A DNA stretch of 64,000 bases from Mariannaea sp. PMI_226 (taxonomy: Eukaryota; Ascomycota; Sordariomycetes; Hypocreales; Nectriaceae), in the NCBI GenBank assembly GCA_024336345.1, contig JANFOG010000002.1, positions 2,604,001-2,668,000 of the forward strand. Reading direction: 5' to 3'. The notes under the pieces were generated by a model. It did no database searches. It worked only from the letters and a program-made list of their open reading frames with translations, and was not told the DNA's origin. The position numbers and the translations under genes are program-made. Of this stretch, positions 21,801 through 33,828 are shown piece after piece; the stretch's first letter is position 1; each line of letters begins with the position of its first letter.

Positions 21801-24799
21801 GACGACACATACTTAGAAGCCAAAGCAGACCATGAAATGTCTCCAGAACAGGCAAGGACGTTTGAGAGAGTCCGGAGGTAGTATAGGCAGAGATCAAGGT
21901 CGTCATCACTAGAGAAAGTCGTGATGCTCTCTGAAGCCTTCTCGCCGACGTTGATTGCGTCCTTTAAGAAAGGGATCTCGTTCAATTTCGTGACAAATAA
22001 CAGGAATAGTCTAATAAATGTTAGAAATCCGTCAATCAAAGAAAAAACAAACTCGTCGACTAAGAGTGCCCATACCTGTCAATACCAAGCATACTGTTGA
22101 CAAATGACTTCACAGTCATGTAGAGTTGAGTTCGATCATCTTGCAAGGCATCCAAAATCAAAAAGGTAGGTTGAGTCAGCATGACTTCATAGTTGTCCAT
22201 ACCAGAAAGTCGAGGGTGGGCTCGAACTTCAAGCATTGGTGTTTTCGAACCTCGTCGCTCACTTCCGTAGGCATTGTCTTGCAGGGTATGAGCCCAGAGT
22301 ACACTGAAAGCACGTCCAGCATCCACAAACCCAGCGTTCTCAAGTGAGTTTGGATCTTGGGAGATGATTAGACCAGACAGTGCGGCCTCAATGTCACGAT
22401 TCAAGGGTGATAGAGCAGACTGCAGTTGCCATAAACCTCGCACAGCTTCAACGTGGTACTTGGGCTCCGATGCAGACACATACGCCCAAGTATGCCGCAC
22501 AAGAGGAATAACTAGAGCTGACAGGTCCTCACTCCTGATCCTGTCAACGCTGTACAGCTGCGTAGCCAGATTTAGGACCGCAGAAAAATCGGAATATCGA
22601 AGCGGTGGGGCTTGCTCAAGTTTGCCATGAAGATACTCCAGGAGTTGCCGTTGCGCGAGCTTGTATGTTGCCGGTATTTTATGCAATGCTAACACCAGAA
22701 GGCGGATGCAGGTGCCTAGGTCAGCCAATGATTTTGATGACGTTTGGTCGACGCAAATGAAATTGACCACTTTCCGCAGCAACAACTCTCCAATCTGCAG
22801 CAGGTTGAAAGGCGGTGGAGACGCATCGATATTGCCTTGTTCATTCACGTAGAAGGTACGAATCTTCTTCAGCAATTCGATGTTGGTAATTGATAGATGG
22901 CTATCGCCATGTTGTGTGCCCGTAGGAAGAGCCTCAGGAAAGCATCTCTCAGGAACAAGATCAAGGAGCGCAATGACAATGCCTAGGGTTTGATCTGATA
23001 GAGATATATCCAGGCTGCCAGAGGATTGGCGGTCTGCTGAGTCTTCCAACATTGACAACGCGGCGAGTGTAGCCAAGGGAGCATGGACCGTCACCATTTC
23101 TTCCTCGTGAACGTTGAAGTTGGATATAATAAAGCTGACCAATGTCAGCTTGGCGCTTCGTTCTTGAATACTGAGGTTACTGGGGCCGATGGCTTGTGCC
23201 AGAAGACTGACGAGTTCCCCATAGATCAGGCCGCTCTCGATACCGTCAAAGAAGACGCTGGCGCTACGTAATACCTCTGAAAATTCTGCCTTGGATGATG
23301 CCGCGCTCTGATACTGGTGCACGCTCTCTATAATAGGTAGGAAGACCTCAGGGACGATTAGTCCACCAACCTCCCACCTATCCATAAGGGAAAGGCAGAT
23401 TCTGAATGGGCGCGCACGCTCACTTGCGCTACCTTGAGAGTTGTCCTTAATCATTTGTAGCAGTGCTTGGGTGAGAGGGTGAAGGCCAAACTGTTCAAAG
23501 TAATTTGTCCTGGATGCTAGATAGGCCTGGTGACGATGATCTGACGGATTCAGTGCCTCAGCATTTTGTTCTGGTTCTGAGCTGGTTGGTTCTGGACCGA
23601 GAAGCCAGGCCCACAGACGTCTATTGAGACTCATCTCTCGCCGTGTGACGACACCAGCAGCCGCTTTAAGGAGTAATTCTAGATCTCCAGGCTTCACTCG
23701 GTTCAGGATGACATGCGAATCGAGTGGTAGGTGGGAAACAAGGAGGTCTAAGAAGCCACGCTGAATGAGAAGCTGCTCGTCTGAGAGGCCACTTGCAAAG
23801 CAGCGCAATAGCAATCCAGGCTCTGGAGAAGTAACAACAGCTGCAAGCTTCTTGTTCAAGTCAACGTCACTCTTATTTGGGCCGACCGATTTATCAGATT
23901 TGGGAGTTGTTTCTGGCTTCAATGGAGGCAGGCATCGTACTAAGTAGGCAAGAGCCCCTGATCGACGGCTTTGGCTCGTGATAGAAGCTAGGAAGAAGCA
24001 CTGCCAGAAAAAAGCGTCTCCTGTCGAATGACGATCATCAAGTTCCTCGCTGTTCTCGGGTCTGATGGTCTGTTTAAAGCTTTCCACCATTCGCAATGTC
24101 CTCTCAAAATCTTCGCTCGTCTCATCCTCTAACCCAGGCAGTAGAGCAAGAATGATGGATTTCATAGCCGGACGGAGGGATCGAGGATCTAGGCGGAGGA
24201 AGTGTCGCTCGAGAATATCAAGGTACGGCGCTCGAACCGACAGGGACGCGAAAGATAAAGTAGTTGCCAAGCCGGGGAGGTAGAGAGGAAGATCTCTGGA
24301 CAGACCATCCTTTCCAATGACCGTGAAAACAAAGTTATATACTTCAAGGGCCTTCTGGTGGACTCCTGACGGAAGGGAAGGGTTGAGGCATTGCGACAGG
24401 CGTTTTGCGACAGTTGCTGTGGCTGGGATAGTATTTATCGATCTGGGGCGAGCTTGTAGAGCCTAGTGATGAAATGTAAGCGCTCTATTACTTGATTTTG
24501 AGGTAGTTCAGGTGCTACAAACCTTCAAGAGCCTATTTAGAAAAGATATGTAGTCCGCCCACTCCTCCAATGCCGTCTCGAATAAGACGAGGGCCCGATC
24601 GACTCCATGAGCGTACTTTCGGTAGGATTTATCCTTGACATGGGTTTCTTCTGTTCGCCAGACGTTAGCGATTACAAGAACCAATACTTAATTGCAGCAG
24701 CGCACCTCCACCGAGCTGGCTCCTCCATTGTCGTGGGATCGGGGAGTCTCGTCCTGAGCTCTCGGGCGACACCGACCGTCGCCCAGTGTCAAGCGTCAT
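18884..24799 (-). CDS. DOP1: Dopey family protein DOP1
   Basis: Five exons on the minus strand: 24799-24712, 24650-24523, 24462-22076, 22010-20255 and 20200-18884; 1891 aa, close to the 1700-1900 aa of fungal Dopey proteins. DOP1 works with Mon2 and the flippase Neo1 in endosome-Golgi recycling; Aspergillus DopA affects polarity and development. The Dopey N-terminal domain is clear: DKSYRKYAHGVDRALVLFET, then EEWADYISFLNRLLKALQAR and PSLPSGVHQKALEVYNFVFT. The middle is helical repeat, and the C-terminal region carries TLRLIHELSRLQNNQKAWKK and DVGDAFNDSKFFGM, typical of the Dopey C-terminal block. The start MTLDTGRRSVSPESSGRDSP is joined to the conserved region through a 61-nt intron with an in-frame GTGGAG donor. 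It is divergent from MON1. Confidence 0.94.
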
Positions 24800-25692
24800 C
24801 GTCGAGGAGTATTAGGGTTGGGAGAAGGAGACGAGAACATAAAGCTCCCTACTTAATAGCAAAAGTGCCAGAGTGCATCGCTAGTAGCGAAGGCTCCGAA
24901 TAAGAAGAATCGTTTTGGCGAGGCTAAGAGAGGAATTGCGAGGCGGAGTTGCGAATACCTTCCAGAAGGCTACGTTTCACCTACTAGATTGACCAAGCTT
25001 CCCCGTGGATGCCTTGAAAGGCAGTGATGGTCGAAGCGCTGATTGGTGGTAGCTTGCCCAGACGCGCAAGGCTACAGCAGCCCCTCCAGTGCTGACAGGG
25101 GCTCTGACTTGGTGGTAGCTGCGTCATTGAGCAAAAGGTTACCTATAGCTACCTAGGTACCTGCTGTACATAGATGATCGCAATCAGTCCAGTCAGTACC
25201 TACTCCGCACGTTCTCTCTGAATTACTACAGGTAATTGATTACTAGGCCACATTGATAACAGACTGAGACCATAGTGTCAGGCTCGAACCACACACTCGG
25301 CCATGGATTTGAAGCAAATCGGTATTGGTACAGCGATTGATTCAAGCTGTTACCACTGTAAATGCATGATTGGCTTCTTGTTGAAATTGGTGACCACTGA
25401 GCATTCCTCATAGTTCAAGGTGTATCCTAAATATGGTTAGCTTCGCCACAGAATGATGTACTGCTCTGGTGCGATCCAAGCTCCTCAAGTCCTCACCTCA
25501 TCATAACCCTCCAGTTCATATACCAGCGACCACAAGACTTCCCCCAACCTCCTCAAGGATGGAAGAATGGTCGCTTTCTACACTTGCATGAACCCGCGGC
25601 ATCAGTTGGTCACTGGTGCTAATCCCTGCTCATAATAAGTAGCCCTCTTGGACACTTGAACTGGTGATGCGGCTTCCGCACACACCATCAAA
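24800..25692. promoter_or_regulatory. Bidirectional promoter region DOP1/MON1
   Basis: 893 bp between divergent start codons, with ATTGG/CCAAT cores at 25042-25046, 25324-25328 and 25369-25373 and an AGGTACCT-type palindrome at 25155-25162. No coding sequence supported. NF-Y control is inference. Confidence 0.4.
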
Positions 25693-27489
25693 ATGCGAGA
25701 AGAGCCAGTATCTGGGGACGACCACTATCGTCCCCCACTCCCTCCTCGACCTAGCACAAGCGGAGGCAGTGATCCAAAGGCCCTCCAGGCTCAAGCTACG
25801 ACTGCGATAACACCTGTAGAAATTCAAACACTCTCTTTCCCGGATGGTTCTCGAGGAACCTTTCCGACTCCTGGTCCTGACAGCATTCCCAGCCCCGCCA
25901 ACAGCGGCCATGCGACTCCCAACCGCCAAGAAGCCAGTATCACCGGTGAGGCCGACGAGACCGCCAGCATTATGAGCTTTGCTCCAACAATGAGGCCAGC
26001 TGGGGACATTGCCAGCCTACTAGTTGGTGAAATCCACAAGAAGAGCGCAGCTTGGAACATGCTCCGATCACAATCGGCCACTATACAGCCATTCGATACG
26101 ACAAGGATCAGTGCGGATGATCGTCTCGCGGATTTTGATGAAGAATTCAAAGAACTGCCAGATGAGATGAACACAGATTTTGAAGATGATGAAAAACTAT
26201 CCATGTGGAAGTCAAAACTGAAACACTACTTAATTCTTTCATCGGCCGGAAAGCCCATCTGGAGCCGTCATGGGAGCTTGAGTCTGATCAACTCATCGAT
26301 TGGCGTTGTTCAAACTATCATCTCCTTTTACGAAGGAGCTCAGAATCCTCTTCAAGGCTTCACTGCCGGCGACACCCGGTTCGTCATTGTGACAGAAGGC
26401 CCTTTGTACTTGGTGGCTATCAGCAAGCTTAGCGAGAGCGACTCGCAATTAAGAGCGCAGCTAGAAGCTCTGTATATGCAAATCCTATCAACTCTTACAC
26501 TACCTAAATTAAAGACGATATTTGCCCATCGGCCATCGACGGATTTGAGCAAACCGCTGCAGGGCACCGAATCTCTTCTGTCGTCGCTCACTGACACTTT
26601 TACCAAGGGATCACCCTCTGCCCTCCTTGGATCTCTTGAGTGCCTCAAACTTAGAAAATCTCAGCGGCATGCTATTAATAACACATTTCTCAAGTTGAGA
26701 TCGGATAAGCTTCTATATGGTCTCATCGTCGCTGGCGGTAAACTCGTCAGCGTCATCCGACCCCGTCGCCACTCTCTCCATCCCAGCGACCTCCAGCTCA
26801 TCTTCAACATGCTTTTTGAAAGCGAGGGAATCAAAGGCGGTGGTGGCGAAAACTGGATCCCCCTCTGCCTGCCGGCATTCAATAACAAAGGGTATCTTTA
26901 CATGTACGTAAGCTTTTTCGATGGTACACCTGGAGAGCAGGCCACGTCTTCTCCAGCCACCGCTGAAGGAGCTTCGACAAAGGAGGAAATCGCCATGATT
27001 CTGATCAGCACTGATCGGGAGAGCTTTTTTGAGCTCAAGCAGATGCGGGAAAATGTTGCCCAGCAGTTCGCCAAGAATGGCACTCTCACCATCATTCAAG
27101 ACGCCGCTCGAGCTGGTCGCCCAAAGGTCTATGAGATTGCACCAGGAAGTCAGGTCAGCCACTTCCTTTACAAGTCGCGTGCGAACGTTCAGTTCTGCAT
27201 GTCTTCGCTCGAACCGACTTTCACAGGGCTAGTTGACCGAAGAAGACTCATGACGGTTTACCACGAACTGCACGCATCCGTCCACAGAAAGCACTCACAT
27301 CTCAAGGTTTTGCATAGTGTAGGGGACGACGCTACGTCGCTGGCATGGATCACGCCAGTCTTCGAGTTCTACTGCGTGGCTGGACCTAACGTGTCAAGGG
27401 CTACGATAACACAGGGGGCCAACAAGATCATTCATTGGGCTAAACGAGAAGAAGAGCGCCTTTTCATTATTGGCGGCGGTGTGTTCTGA
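25693..27489 (+). CDS. MON1: Vacuolar fusion protein MON1
   Basis: Single-exon ORF of 598 aa. MON1 forms with CCZ1 the guanine-nucleotide exchange factor that activates Rab7/Ypt7 on late endosomes, vacuoles and autophagosomes. The first 160 residues are Pro/Ser-rich and disordered ([10 protein letters not shown]). Three longin-type domains follow; diagnostic blocks are [80 protein letters not shown] and, near the end, [20 protein letters not shown]. The start [10 protein letters not shown] agrees with the acidic, Pro-rich N-termini of related proteins. Divergent from DOP1, another endosomal trafficking gene. Confidence 0.95.
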   Translation: MREEPVSGDDHYRPPLPPRPSTSGGSDPKALQAQATTAITPVEIQTLSFPDGSRGTFPTPGPDSIPSPANSGHATPNRQEASITGEADETASIMSFAPTMRPAGDIASLLVGEIHKKSAAWNMLRSQSATIQPFDTTRISADDRLADFDEEFKELPDEMNTDFEDDEKLSMWKSKLKHYLILSSAGKPIWSRHGSLSLINSSIGVVQTIISFYEGAQNPLQGFTAGDTRFVIVTEGPLYLVAISKLSESDSQLRAQLEALYMQILSTLTLPKLKTIFAHRPSTDLSKPLQGTESLLSSLTDTFTKGSPSALLGSLECLKLRKSQRHAINNTFLKLRSDKLLYGLIVAGGKLVSVIRPRRHSLHPSDLQLIFNMLFESEGIKGGGGENWIPLCLPAFNNKGYLYMYVSFFDGTPGEQATSSPATAEGASTKEEIAMILISTDRESFFELKQMRENVAQQFAKNGTLTIIQDAARAGRPKVYEIAPGSQVSHFLYKSRANVQFCMSSLEPTFTGLVDRRRLMTVYHELHASVHRKHSHLKVLHSVGDDATSLAWITPVFEFYCVAGPNVSRATITQGANKIIHWAKREEERLFIIGGGVF

Positions 27490-27697
27490 TGTTCCGATGG
27501 GATACATGCCAACTCATATACTATCATCAAAACATTATGTTTTGTTATCCTTCCAACCGAGGACAAATCCAAGACAAAGAGACCTCCAACGCCTGATGTA
27601 CTCATTATTTTGCCGATTCTCGCCCCCATTCCTGCGGGGTAGAGTTACTAGGTCCCAGCCTTGCAATTCATCATTTCCAACATTATCTCAAGTCATC

Positions 27698-28258
27698 TCA
27701 AGCCGAGCTTATTTTGGGTAGGTGTGTCATGGTTGCAGCAGCATGAGCATACCCGGCGCCTTGCCCATACCCATCTGTTTCACTAGGAGATGCATCGCTT
27801 GTTGATGGTGAGAGCGCCGCACTGCTTCTGCTGTGTTTGGGGCTGCTGTCAAAGTAACCTGTTCTGGGTTCGGGACGGCTCCGAACGGCACCCCACGATT
27901 TCCTGGCCCATTCTCGAATTCGGGCATTGACGGTGGCGCGTCTTCTGGTCTCTGATTCCCAAGAGGAATGGCGTTGGCGTAAGGGGGTAGGTGACTGCAT
28001 GCCTGAAGCGTTTCTGCTGAGTGACGGCTGTGGTCTTACTTCATCGTCGAAGCTGGCTCGATCATTTGAGGATGTTGAGGGAAAGGTCATATTGTCTGTT
28101 GCTAGTGTGGCGCTGGAAGCGTTCATAATCGCTTCAGAGAAAGGCACATCAAAGTTCTCGGTGAAGCGTGGACTTCGTAGTGAGGTGGTTGGAGGCTGAA
28201 AGTCGGCCGCTTTCCTTTCAGGAAGCGGGAGCGTCAAGTTGGGTTTTCGAGAAGCCAT
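27698..28258 (-). CDS. Ser-rich fungal protein of unknown function
   Basis: Single-exon minus-strand ORF; ATG at 28258-28256, 186 aa. Not recognised as a named family. It is Ser/Arg/Pro-rich and probably disordered, beginning MASRKPNLTLPLPERKA and carrying a mid-protein basic helix (TRRRATVNARIREWARKSWG) that is the most likely functional or conserved element; the tail is Ser/Gly/Ala-rich. An open frame continues upstream of this ATG to about 28627, but that part is leader-like sequence ending at a non-ATG codon, so the internal ATG before MASRKP was chosen. It converges with MON1 with about 200 bp between stops. Expression and conservation were not testable here. Confidence 0.6.
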   Translation of the reverse strand: MASRKPNLTLPLPERKAADFQPPTTSLRSPRFTENFDVPFSEAIMNASSATLATDNMTFPSTSSNDRASFDDEVRPQPSLSRNASGMQSPTPLRQRHSSWESETRRRATVNARIREWARKSWGAVRSRPEPRTGYFDSSPKHSRSSAALSPSTSDASPSETDGYGQGAGYAHAAATMTHLPKISSA

Positions 28259-30189
28259 TCTGGGCGAGCGAGCTGGTCGGTAAAAGGGTGCGGGAGATTT
28301 CCCCGAAAGCCGTACGTGTGAATATAATGAGGGGGGGTGAGGTGTTCTTATAGAGGCCAAGGGATACAGAGAGTTGATCTCAATCAAGAGTGGAGGCAAG
28401 TCTTGTCTCGGCCAGCAGATGCGACACGTCTTGTTTATTGTTTGTTGACTGAAAATAAAATGCTGCTGGAAGAAGGTTACTTTTTTACTTTGACAAGAAG
28501 CCCCTAAAGAAACGGCGGTTCGGTCATACGTGCTCGGCAAGCTTAATGAGAACCAGAAGCACATGAACATTACGGAACAAGGCCCGGCAAACCCCTGGCT
28601 AGTTCTCGACAAGCTCTCTCGTGGCAAAGACTAAGTGGACTGCGGGGAACGACGGTGACCAACAGTTGTCGACGAAGGGCCCCAGAGTTGACCACAAGGA
28701 CCGAAAATCATGGGACTGCGGAGACAGACTTGGCCCTGGTGCAAGCCACATCGGGAACCGCTTTGACAACAACGGCCATCTGGGTGGAGACATTTCCAGA
28801 AAAGTTGTGCCAACTAATTAAACCCTGTTGCCGAGTCAAGTTGCAGTGGAGAGTTCGGTTCGGCGGCGGAGGCCACACAGCACGGGCATTGGTTACAGTG
28901 GTAAAGAGATTGGCAGACAGATCCTGATTTTTTTTTTCTTCTGGTTAACATGCCCTGGTCTTCGGTCCTTGTCGTGGTCAGTCTAACCTATCCTCTCTGG
29001 GAAAGGAATCACGTTGTGACTCCGAACTGGTGCGGTGTCGGATTGAGTCGGGTTAGTGAACGGCATTGGGTGCCAAACAGAATTATGCCGGAATCAATGG
29101 ACTTTTGAAGGTTTGAGAGAAGAATCCTGTCCCTCCAGATATCGATGGATAGTTGTACATAGTGGACAACAACAAACAGTAGTCAACAGGGTTGTGAGTT
29201 TCTAAGTACTGTGGGAATGAAGGATATCGCTTGACCCAAGTAAGCTTCCATGTCCCTTACATAACGTAGTGTAGTAAGGTAGGTAGTAAAAACAAGCCTG
29301 GAAGCGGCCTGGGTTCGATCATGGCTAACAAAATTAAATAATTTAAATTTCAGAAGCAGAGTTAGTCCCTGCGATGCGAAACCATAACGTGGCCCATGAT
29401 AACTCGTCATGCCAATGCCAACGAGATTTGCTGAAGTTGACCTCACCGACTCGAGGTTGATTGTGCTGTTTTGCATTATTATCGAGGCGTGTAGTGCATC
29501 AGGACCGATTCGTACGGAAGTGGAAAAGGCAAAAGGGAAGAGGGAAGGGGGGCTTTTTTTGGAAAGTGAAGCCCACGTGATGTTGGTCCCTAGCCGAGTG
29601 GCAGCTGCAGGTTGCAGTTTTCGTGTATGCGCCCGATGTGGCAGTTGCCTTATTGACTACAACTGCCCATATTTGCTACCTCTGTCTCAAAATAGAAACA
29701 ACCAGCTGGTCATTGGTTGCCTTTTTATTCGCTAATCTCCTTCCCTCGTCTTCGTCGCTGAACTGTTGTGTGTCAAGAGGTGGATTTGCTCTGGGAATCA
29801 CTTGAAGAAAGGCGGAAAGAAGGCAACAGTAATGATTTTACCTTCCCTAATGTATTATGCCAATATCTGTTGGGTAGTACTTTACCTTGAGGTACTCTAC
29901 CTTAAGAACCTATGTAGACAAACTTGATGGCGACTTGGCCGTTGTGGGAATTTTATCATCACTCCCACTTCATCTGCAAATTGCTCTTCTGTCTCCGTCA
30001 TCAGAATGAAACTCGAAACCAGGCTGCGACGATTCTTTGTTGGCTTGTAAGTAATCATCCTCCTGCGTTTCTTGGTCGGTTTTGGTTCTCTTTTGGCCGC
30101 CAGCGAACATCTCCCGTATCCCTAAGATAATCAACCCGTTCTATTTTTTTCGCCGTTCGGCCCCAACGAATTGGGGCAAGCAGTCCTTC
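28259..30189. other. Intergenic region with no supported gene
   Basis: About 1.9 kb between two divergent genes. Short open frames only; a tRNA B-box-like GGGTTCGATC at 29312-29321 has no pairing T-stem. It presumably holds two promoters. Confidence 0.4.
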
Positions 30190-33100
30190 ATGGACCCTGA
30201 AGAATTTCAACAGAGATGTTCTAATCGACATTCTCATTACGGTCTTCATCGCACACACGGAAACTCAAGACTCCCAGCATATGTTCGCCATCCTGTGCAG
30301 ACTCGTCGACCCCTGCGCAGCATCACTGGAAACGCAGCGCTCCTTCGATCCCCTGGTCCGTTGCAGAGCATGCTCAAGACCACAACCGAGACAGGTGACA
30401 TTGGCCTTTTCTCTATCAGGCCGACTCTGCCATCCATAACTTACCATCACCCTCCCCGTCCCAGACTCAGCTTTGGGGATGTAGGTTTACTACCTCGTCC
30501 TCACTCCCGGGGAGTTGATGAAAGTTGTACGCATGATGACCGCAAGGCATTACCTTCTTGCCGGGACACTACCTCCGAGATCATTTCATTATATGGCTCC
30601 TCAACTCAGCCATCATTCCCGAGATCTTTCTCTCCATCAATCGATGACGGGCATCGGTCATACTCTCTTACTACTACGTGCAGTCCAAGGCACTTTCCTT
30701 CACAGAAATCGTTATATACCTCTCACAGCGTCTCTAGTAATGGTGGACTTCATCGATCTCGGTCACCTTTCTCATATCCAACTCGACTAAGACGTCCAGG
30801 GGCTCGTCCAGCCTCACCAGCAGCCACAGATAATGGGAATCTTGAGTACTGCAGGATTATCGAACTTGATAAACCGACAGTTAGTAATTATTTGAGCTGT
30901 AAATGGTCAACAGGCTTGGCTAACTTTGCCAAAGCCTGCTGTTCATGGATCATGCAAGCCAGCATACTATACTGGTCCCCGCCGCCCGCGTCCTCTCACT
31001 AGTCGGCCTGAGTTCAACAGATCAACATCGTCTCTGCCCTCACGAGTGTCTCCTGCTCCTTATCACTATGGACTTGGTTTTAATCGTTCTCGAACTCCGA
31101 ATTCCGCATTCCGTAGTAGCCATCGGTCACCACGAGTGTATCAAGACTCCAGTGACCAGAGTGTTCGATCGGCGAGTCTGACATCTATTGTTGAGATGTA
31201 CCAGAGACAACTCCATCCAAGTAGAGCAATGCCTATTTTGCGTTCTGCGGGTGCTTTCTATTATGACTACAGCGAAGATTTTGAGCCGGGACCGGAACAA
31301 GATTATGGCTATATTGTCCCTCTTTACCCGGCTCCCCAGCGAACTAAGAGTATCGGAAGACCGATGCTTCGTCAGGAAGGCAGCCAACTCCCCTTGGACG
31401 TCCAAGATACCCTTTCTGAGGGGCAGATGGTCAAAGAGGACAAGGATGGTAGGCAAGGTAAGAATCTCAGAGTCAGAAGGGCCTGAGTACTAACCCAGCA
31501 TAAGAACATTCTGTCAATACAATTCTAAACAAGGGAATTGTTTTCTCAGATGACACCCCGAAGCCCTTCGAGACGTCAGCTTCCAGTCCAATCAAAGAAA
31601 CCGTGACGGAAATTGTGCCCCTGGAAATTAATTCTACGAGTAATCATAATAGGGATAGTATTGATGTCCTATCCGATATCAATGGTGCCCAATCGCGAGC
31701 ACCACTTCTTGCCTGCCCTGACATATCGCCTTCTGAGTCAGTCACAAGCTCGGGCAAATTGTCAGACTTATCTTGGTGTACAGAATGGCAACCATTCAAA
31801 CCTGGAAGTGGAAAACCTAAGAAAGTTAGTATCATCGAGCGTCAATGTCCTCAATCATCACCCGCCACCCTTGATTCCGCGATGCATCAATCTCCCGTCC
31901 AACCGTCAATCGCTACGGTCCCCTTTGACTGCCCCTATTTTAAAGTGGCAGACAAGGACAATGAGAAAGTGCTTTCCGCTCCTCCCTCAGACGAGCGGAA
32001 AGCAAAGCTGTCACCGGAGGATCAACTACTAGGGTCTCAATTTGGATCTCAAGACTTGCCATCTCCACCGCGTGGAATGTGCACCACCAGGCAAGCTGGG
32101 AAACACCCTGCAAGAAAGCATCGACGAAATATAGCAACTACCATGATCAGAGCTCCTCTTGTTCCAGACAAGGATTCCTACCTGCACCTTCCAATCGCAA
32201 AAGCAGACACTCCCATATTATCCCCGAATCCAATTTCCCCAGTTCAACAGCTGAAGTTGACGAGGAGTATTCCTCATCTAATGAAATCCTTGCCGCCATT
32301 GCCTGCTGAAGCGTTCGAGGCGTTTGACTCGCCTCACGGAAGTGCGTCAACCGAACCAGAGATCTCAACACGATTGCTCTTTACAAGCCCGACTAAATCG
32401 CTAGTGACATTTAAATGCGAGGAAAACCTGAGTTTCCTTGGACCGAAGACACTTGGCGATGAGGATAACGGGGGAGGGCTGAAGTTCAAACGTTCAAAAT
32501 TCAAGATTAGAGGGAAGACTTCCCGTTCACCGACCTCTCAAGAGCAATCAAGTGATGTATCTGAGAGGATTTCGTCAGAAAAATCAGGTGATTGTAAAAG
32601 ACCGCGATTGAGGCTCAAGATCTCTCGCAACCAGTTGAATAAGAGGAAAGCTCCTCAAGACGAGGCAGCCAGTAGCAGTCTTGAATCGGAAAAAGATAAC
32701 TCTACACCAAAGCCTGGGAGCTATCCAAGGAAGAGTTTACTCACAGCTCACTGCAGTCAGTACGAGCCAGGTTTGGTGGATAATAAACCTCCCCTTGGGC
32801 TAGGCAGATGCGGTCTACCGGCAATCAACGAGATGAGTGGGGTTGATTCCTTGCACATGTCGCCTCGTCAGTTCGACATCTCATATTCCCTTGCTAAAGA
32901 AAGGAGAGAAGTCAATCTAGCTCACAATCGCGAGAGAACTCTAGAGCTTCAGACTGCTCGGAAATCGGTATTCAACACAGACTCAACTGATCATCGAAAT
33001 GGACTCAGGCAAAAAGTTTCTTTGCTCCGGCTTCAAGTAGCTGGACAAGGAATACCTACGGTAGAATTGAAAAAGCGACGGCTGTGTTATAATGCTTCAG

Positions 33101-33309
33101 AAAGACATGAACAACCTTGTTTGACGCGCTTCGCTGGCGACAATTATCTAGGTAAAAGCGGCATAGAATTATGTCAACAAGAAAAAACAGGCTCTAGTCA
33201 GCCCGAAAAGCGAGTTCGGCGGCTTTTAAGATGGGCGTCTGAAGCAAAACGAGTGGTGAGGTCATTGAGGAGGACTTTGGATCGGTCTTCACACTCCAGC
33301 AGGCAATGA
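30190..33309 (+). CDS. Large fungal protein of unknown function
   Basis: Three exons, 30190-30879, 30935-31457 and 31550-33309; 990 aa, introns of 55 and 92 nt closing in frame. No named domain recognised. The protein is Ser/Pro/Arg-rich and largely disordered, with islands that look constrained: SLTSIVEMYQRQ (about residues 311-322), FYYDYSEDFE (338-347) and two similar basic-hydrophobic repeats, LKFKRSKFKIRGK and KRPRLRLKISRNQL. The C-terminus is a strongly basic amphipathic stretch (KRVRRLLRWASEAKRVVRSL). Such a layout could suit a membrane- or nucleic-acid-associated scaffold, but that is speculation. I chose the first in-frame ATG (MDPEEFQQRC); the frame is open upstream without another ATG. 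An alternative 34-nt intron 1 is too short to be likely. Confidence 0.75.
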
Positions 33310-33828
33310 TGGGATCCTGTTCTTTTTTTTTTCAGACACGCCGAGACAGAGTGAGGGTAAGAACCAATCTGGGCTCTATCGGGGACTAAGTTGACTCCTG
33401 GAGGGATTATGGCGAGAAAAGTATGGGGAAATAGAGCAGCTGGCATTGCATATGTTGGGCCAAAAACAGGCCACGACACTATGATATTGTTTTTCTTTCT
33501 CTCTTTCTTTCAGAGGTTTAGATGGGTAAACCGGTCCAAGACGGGGATAGCATTACAGTATGATCCTTGAAATTGGACTTGATATTGCTATATTTTTATA
33601 ATTAAATTCTGTCATAAAACTATGAGTATCATGATGTACACGGTAGGGGAGACAGTCAGATAGAAGTAATTCGACACGCAAGAGTCTTTGATTGGTACGA
33701 TTGCAGATGGGCAGATAGGCCGAGACACCAAGTTCATCCATGTCTGGATTTTATCATTAGAGTCTATATTGGGTATCACGATAGGTATTGCTGAGTAGTT
33801 TGAAAGAGAAGAGAGGGCAGCGTGTCTA
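33310..33828. other. Convergent intergenic region
   Basis: About 520 bp between the stops of the 990-aa gene and the carboxylesterase, AT-rich around 33580-33620. No gene supported. Confidence 0.4.

Noticed and set aside
25275..25300. Minus-strand GGTTCGAGCC resembling a tRNA B box
   Set aside because: No pairing T-stem or acceptor stem, no A box at the right distance.
29300..29330. tRNA-like B box GGGTTCGATC
   Set aside because: The flanking bases do not form a T-stem and no A box or acceptor stem is visible.
30880..30913. Alternative 34-nt intron 1 in the 990-aa gene (acceptor CAACAG)
   Set aside because: Too short for efficient splicing; the 55-nt intron ending at 30934 has a GCTAAC branch site and keeps frame.
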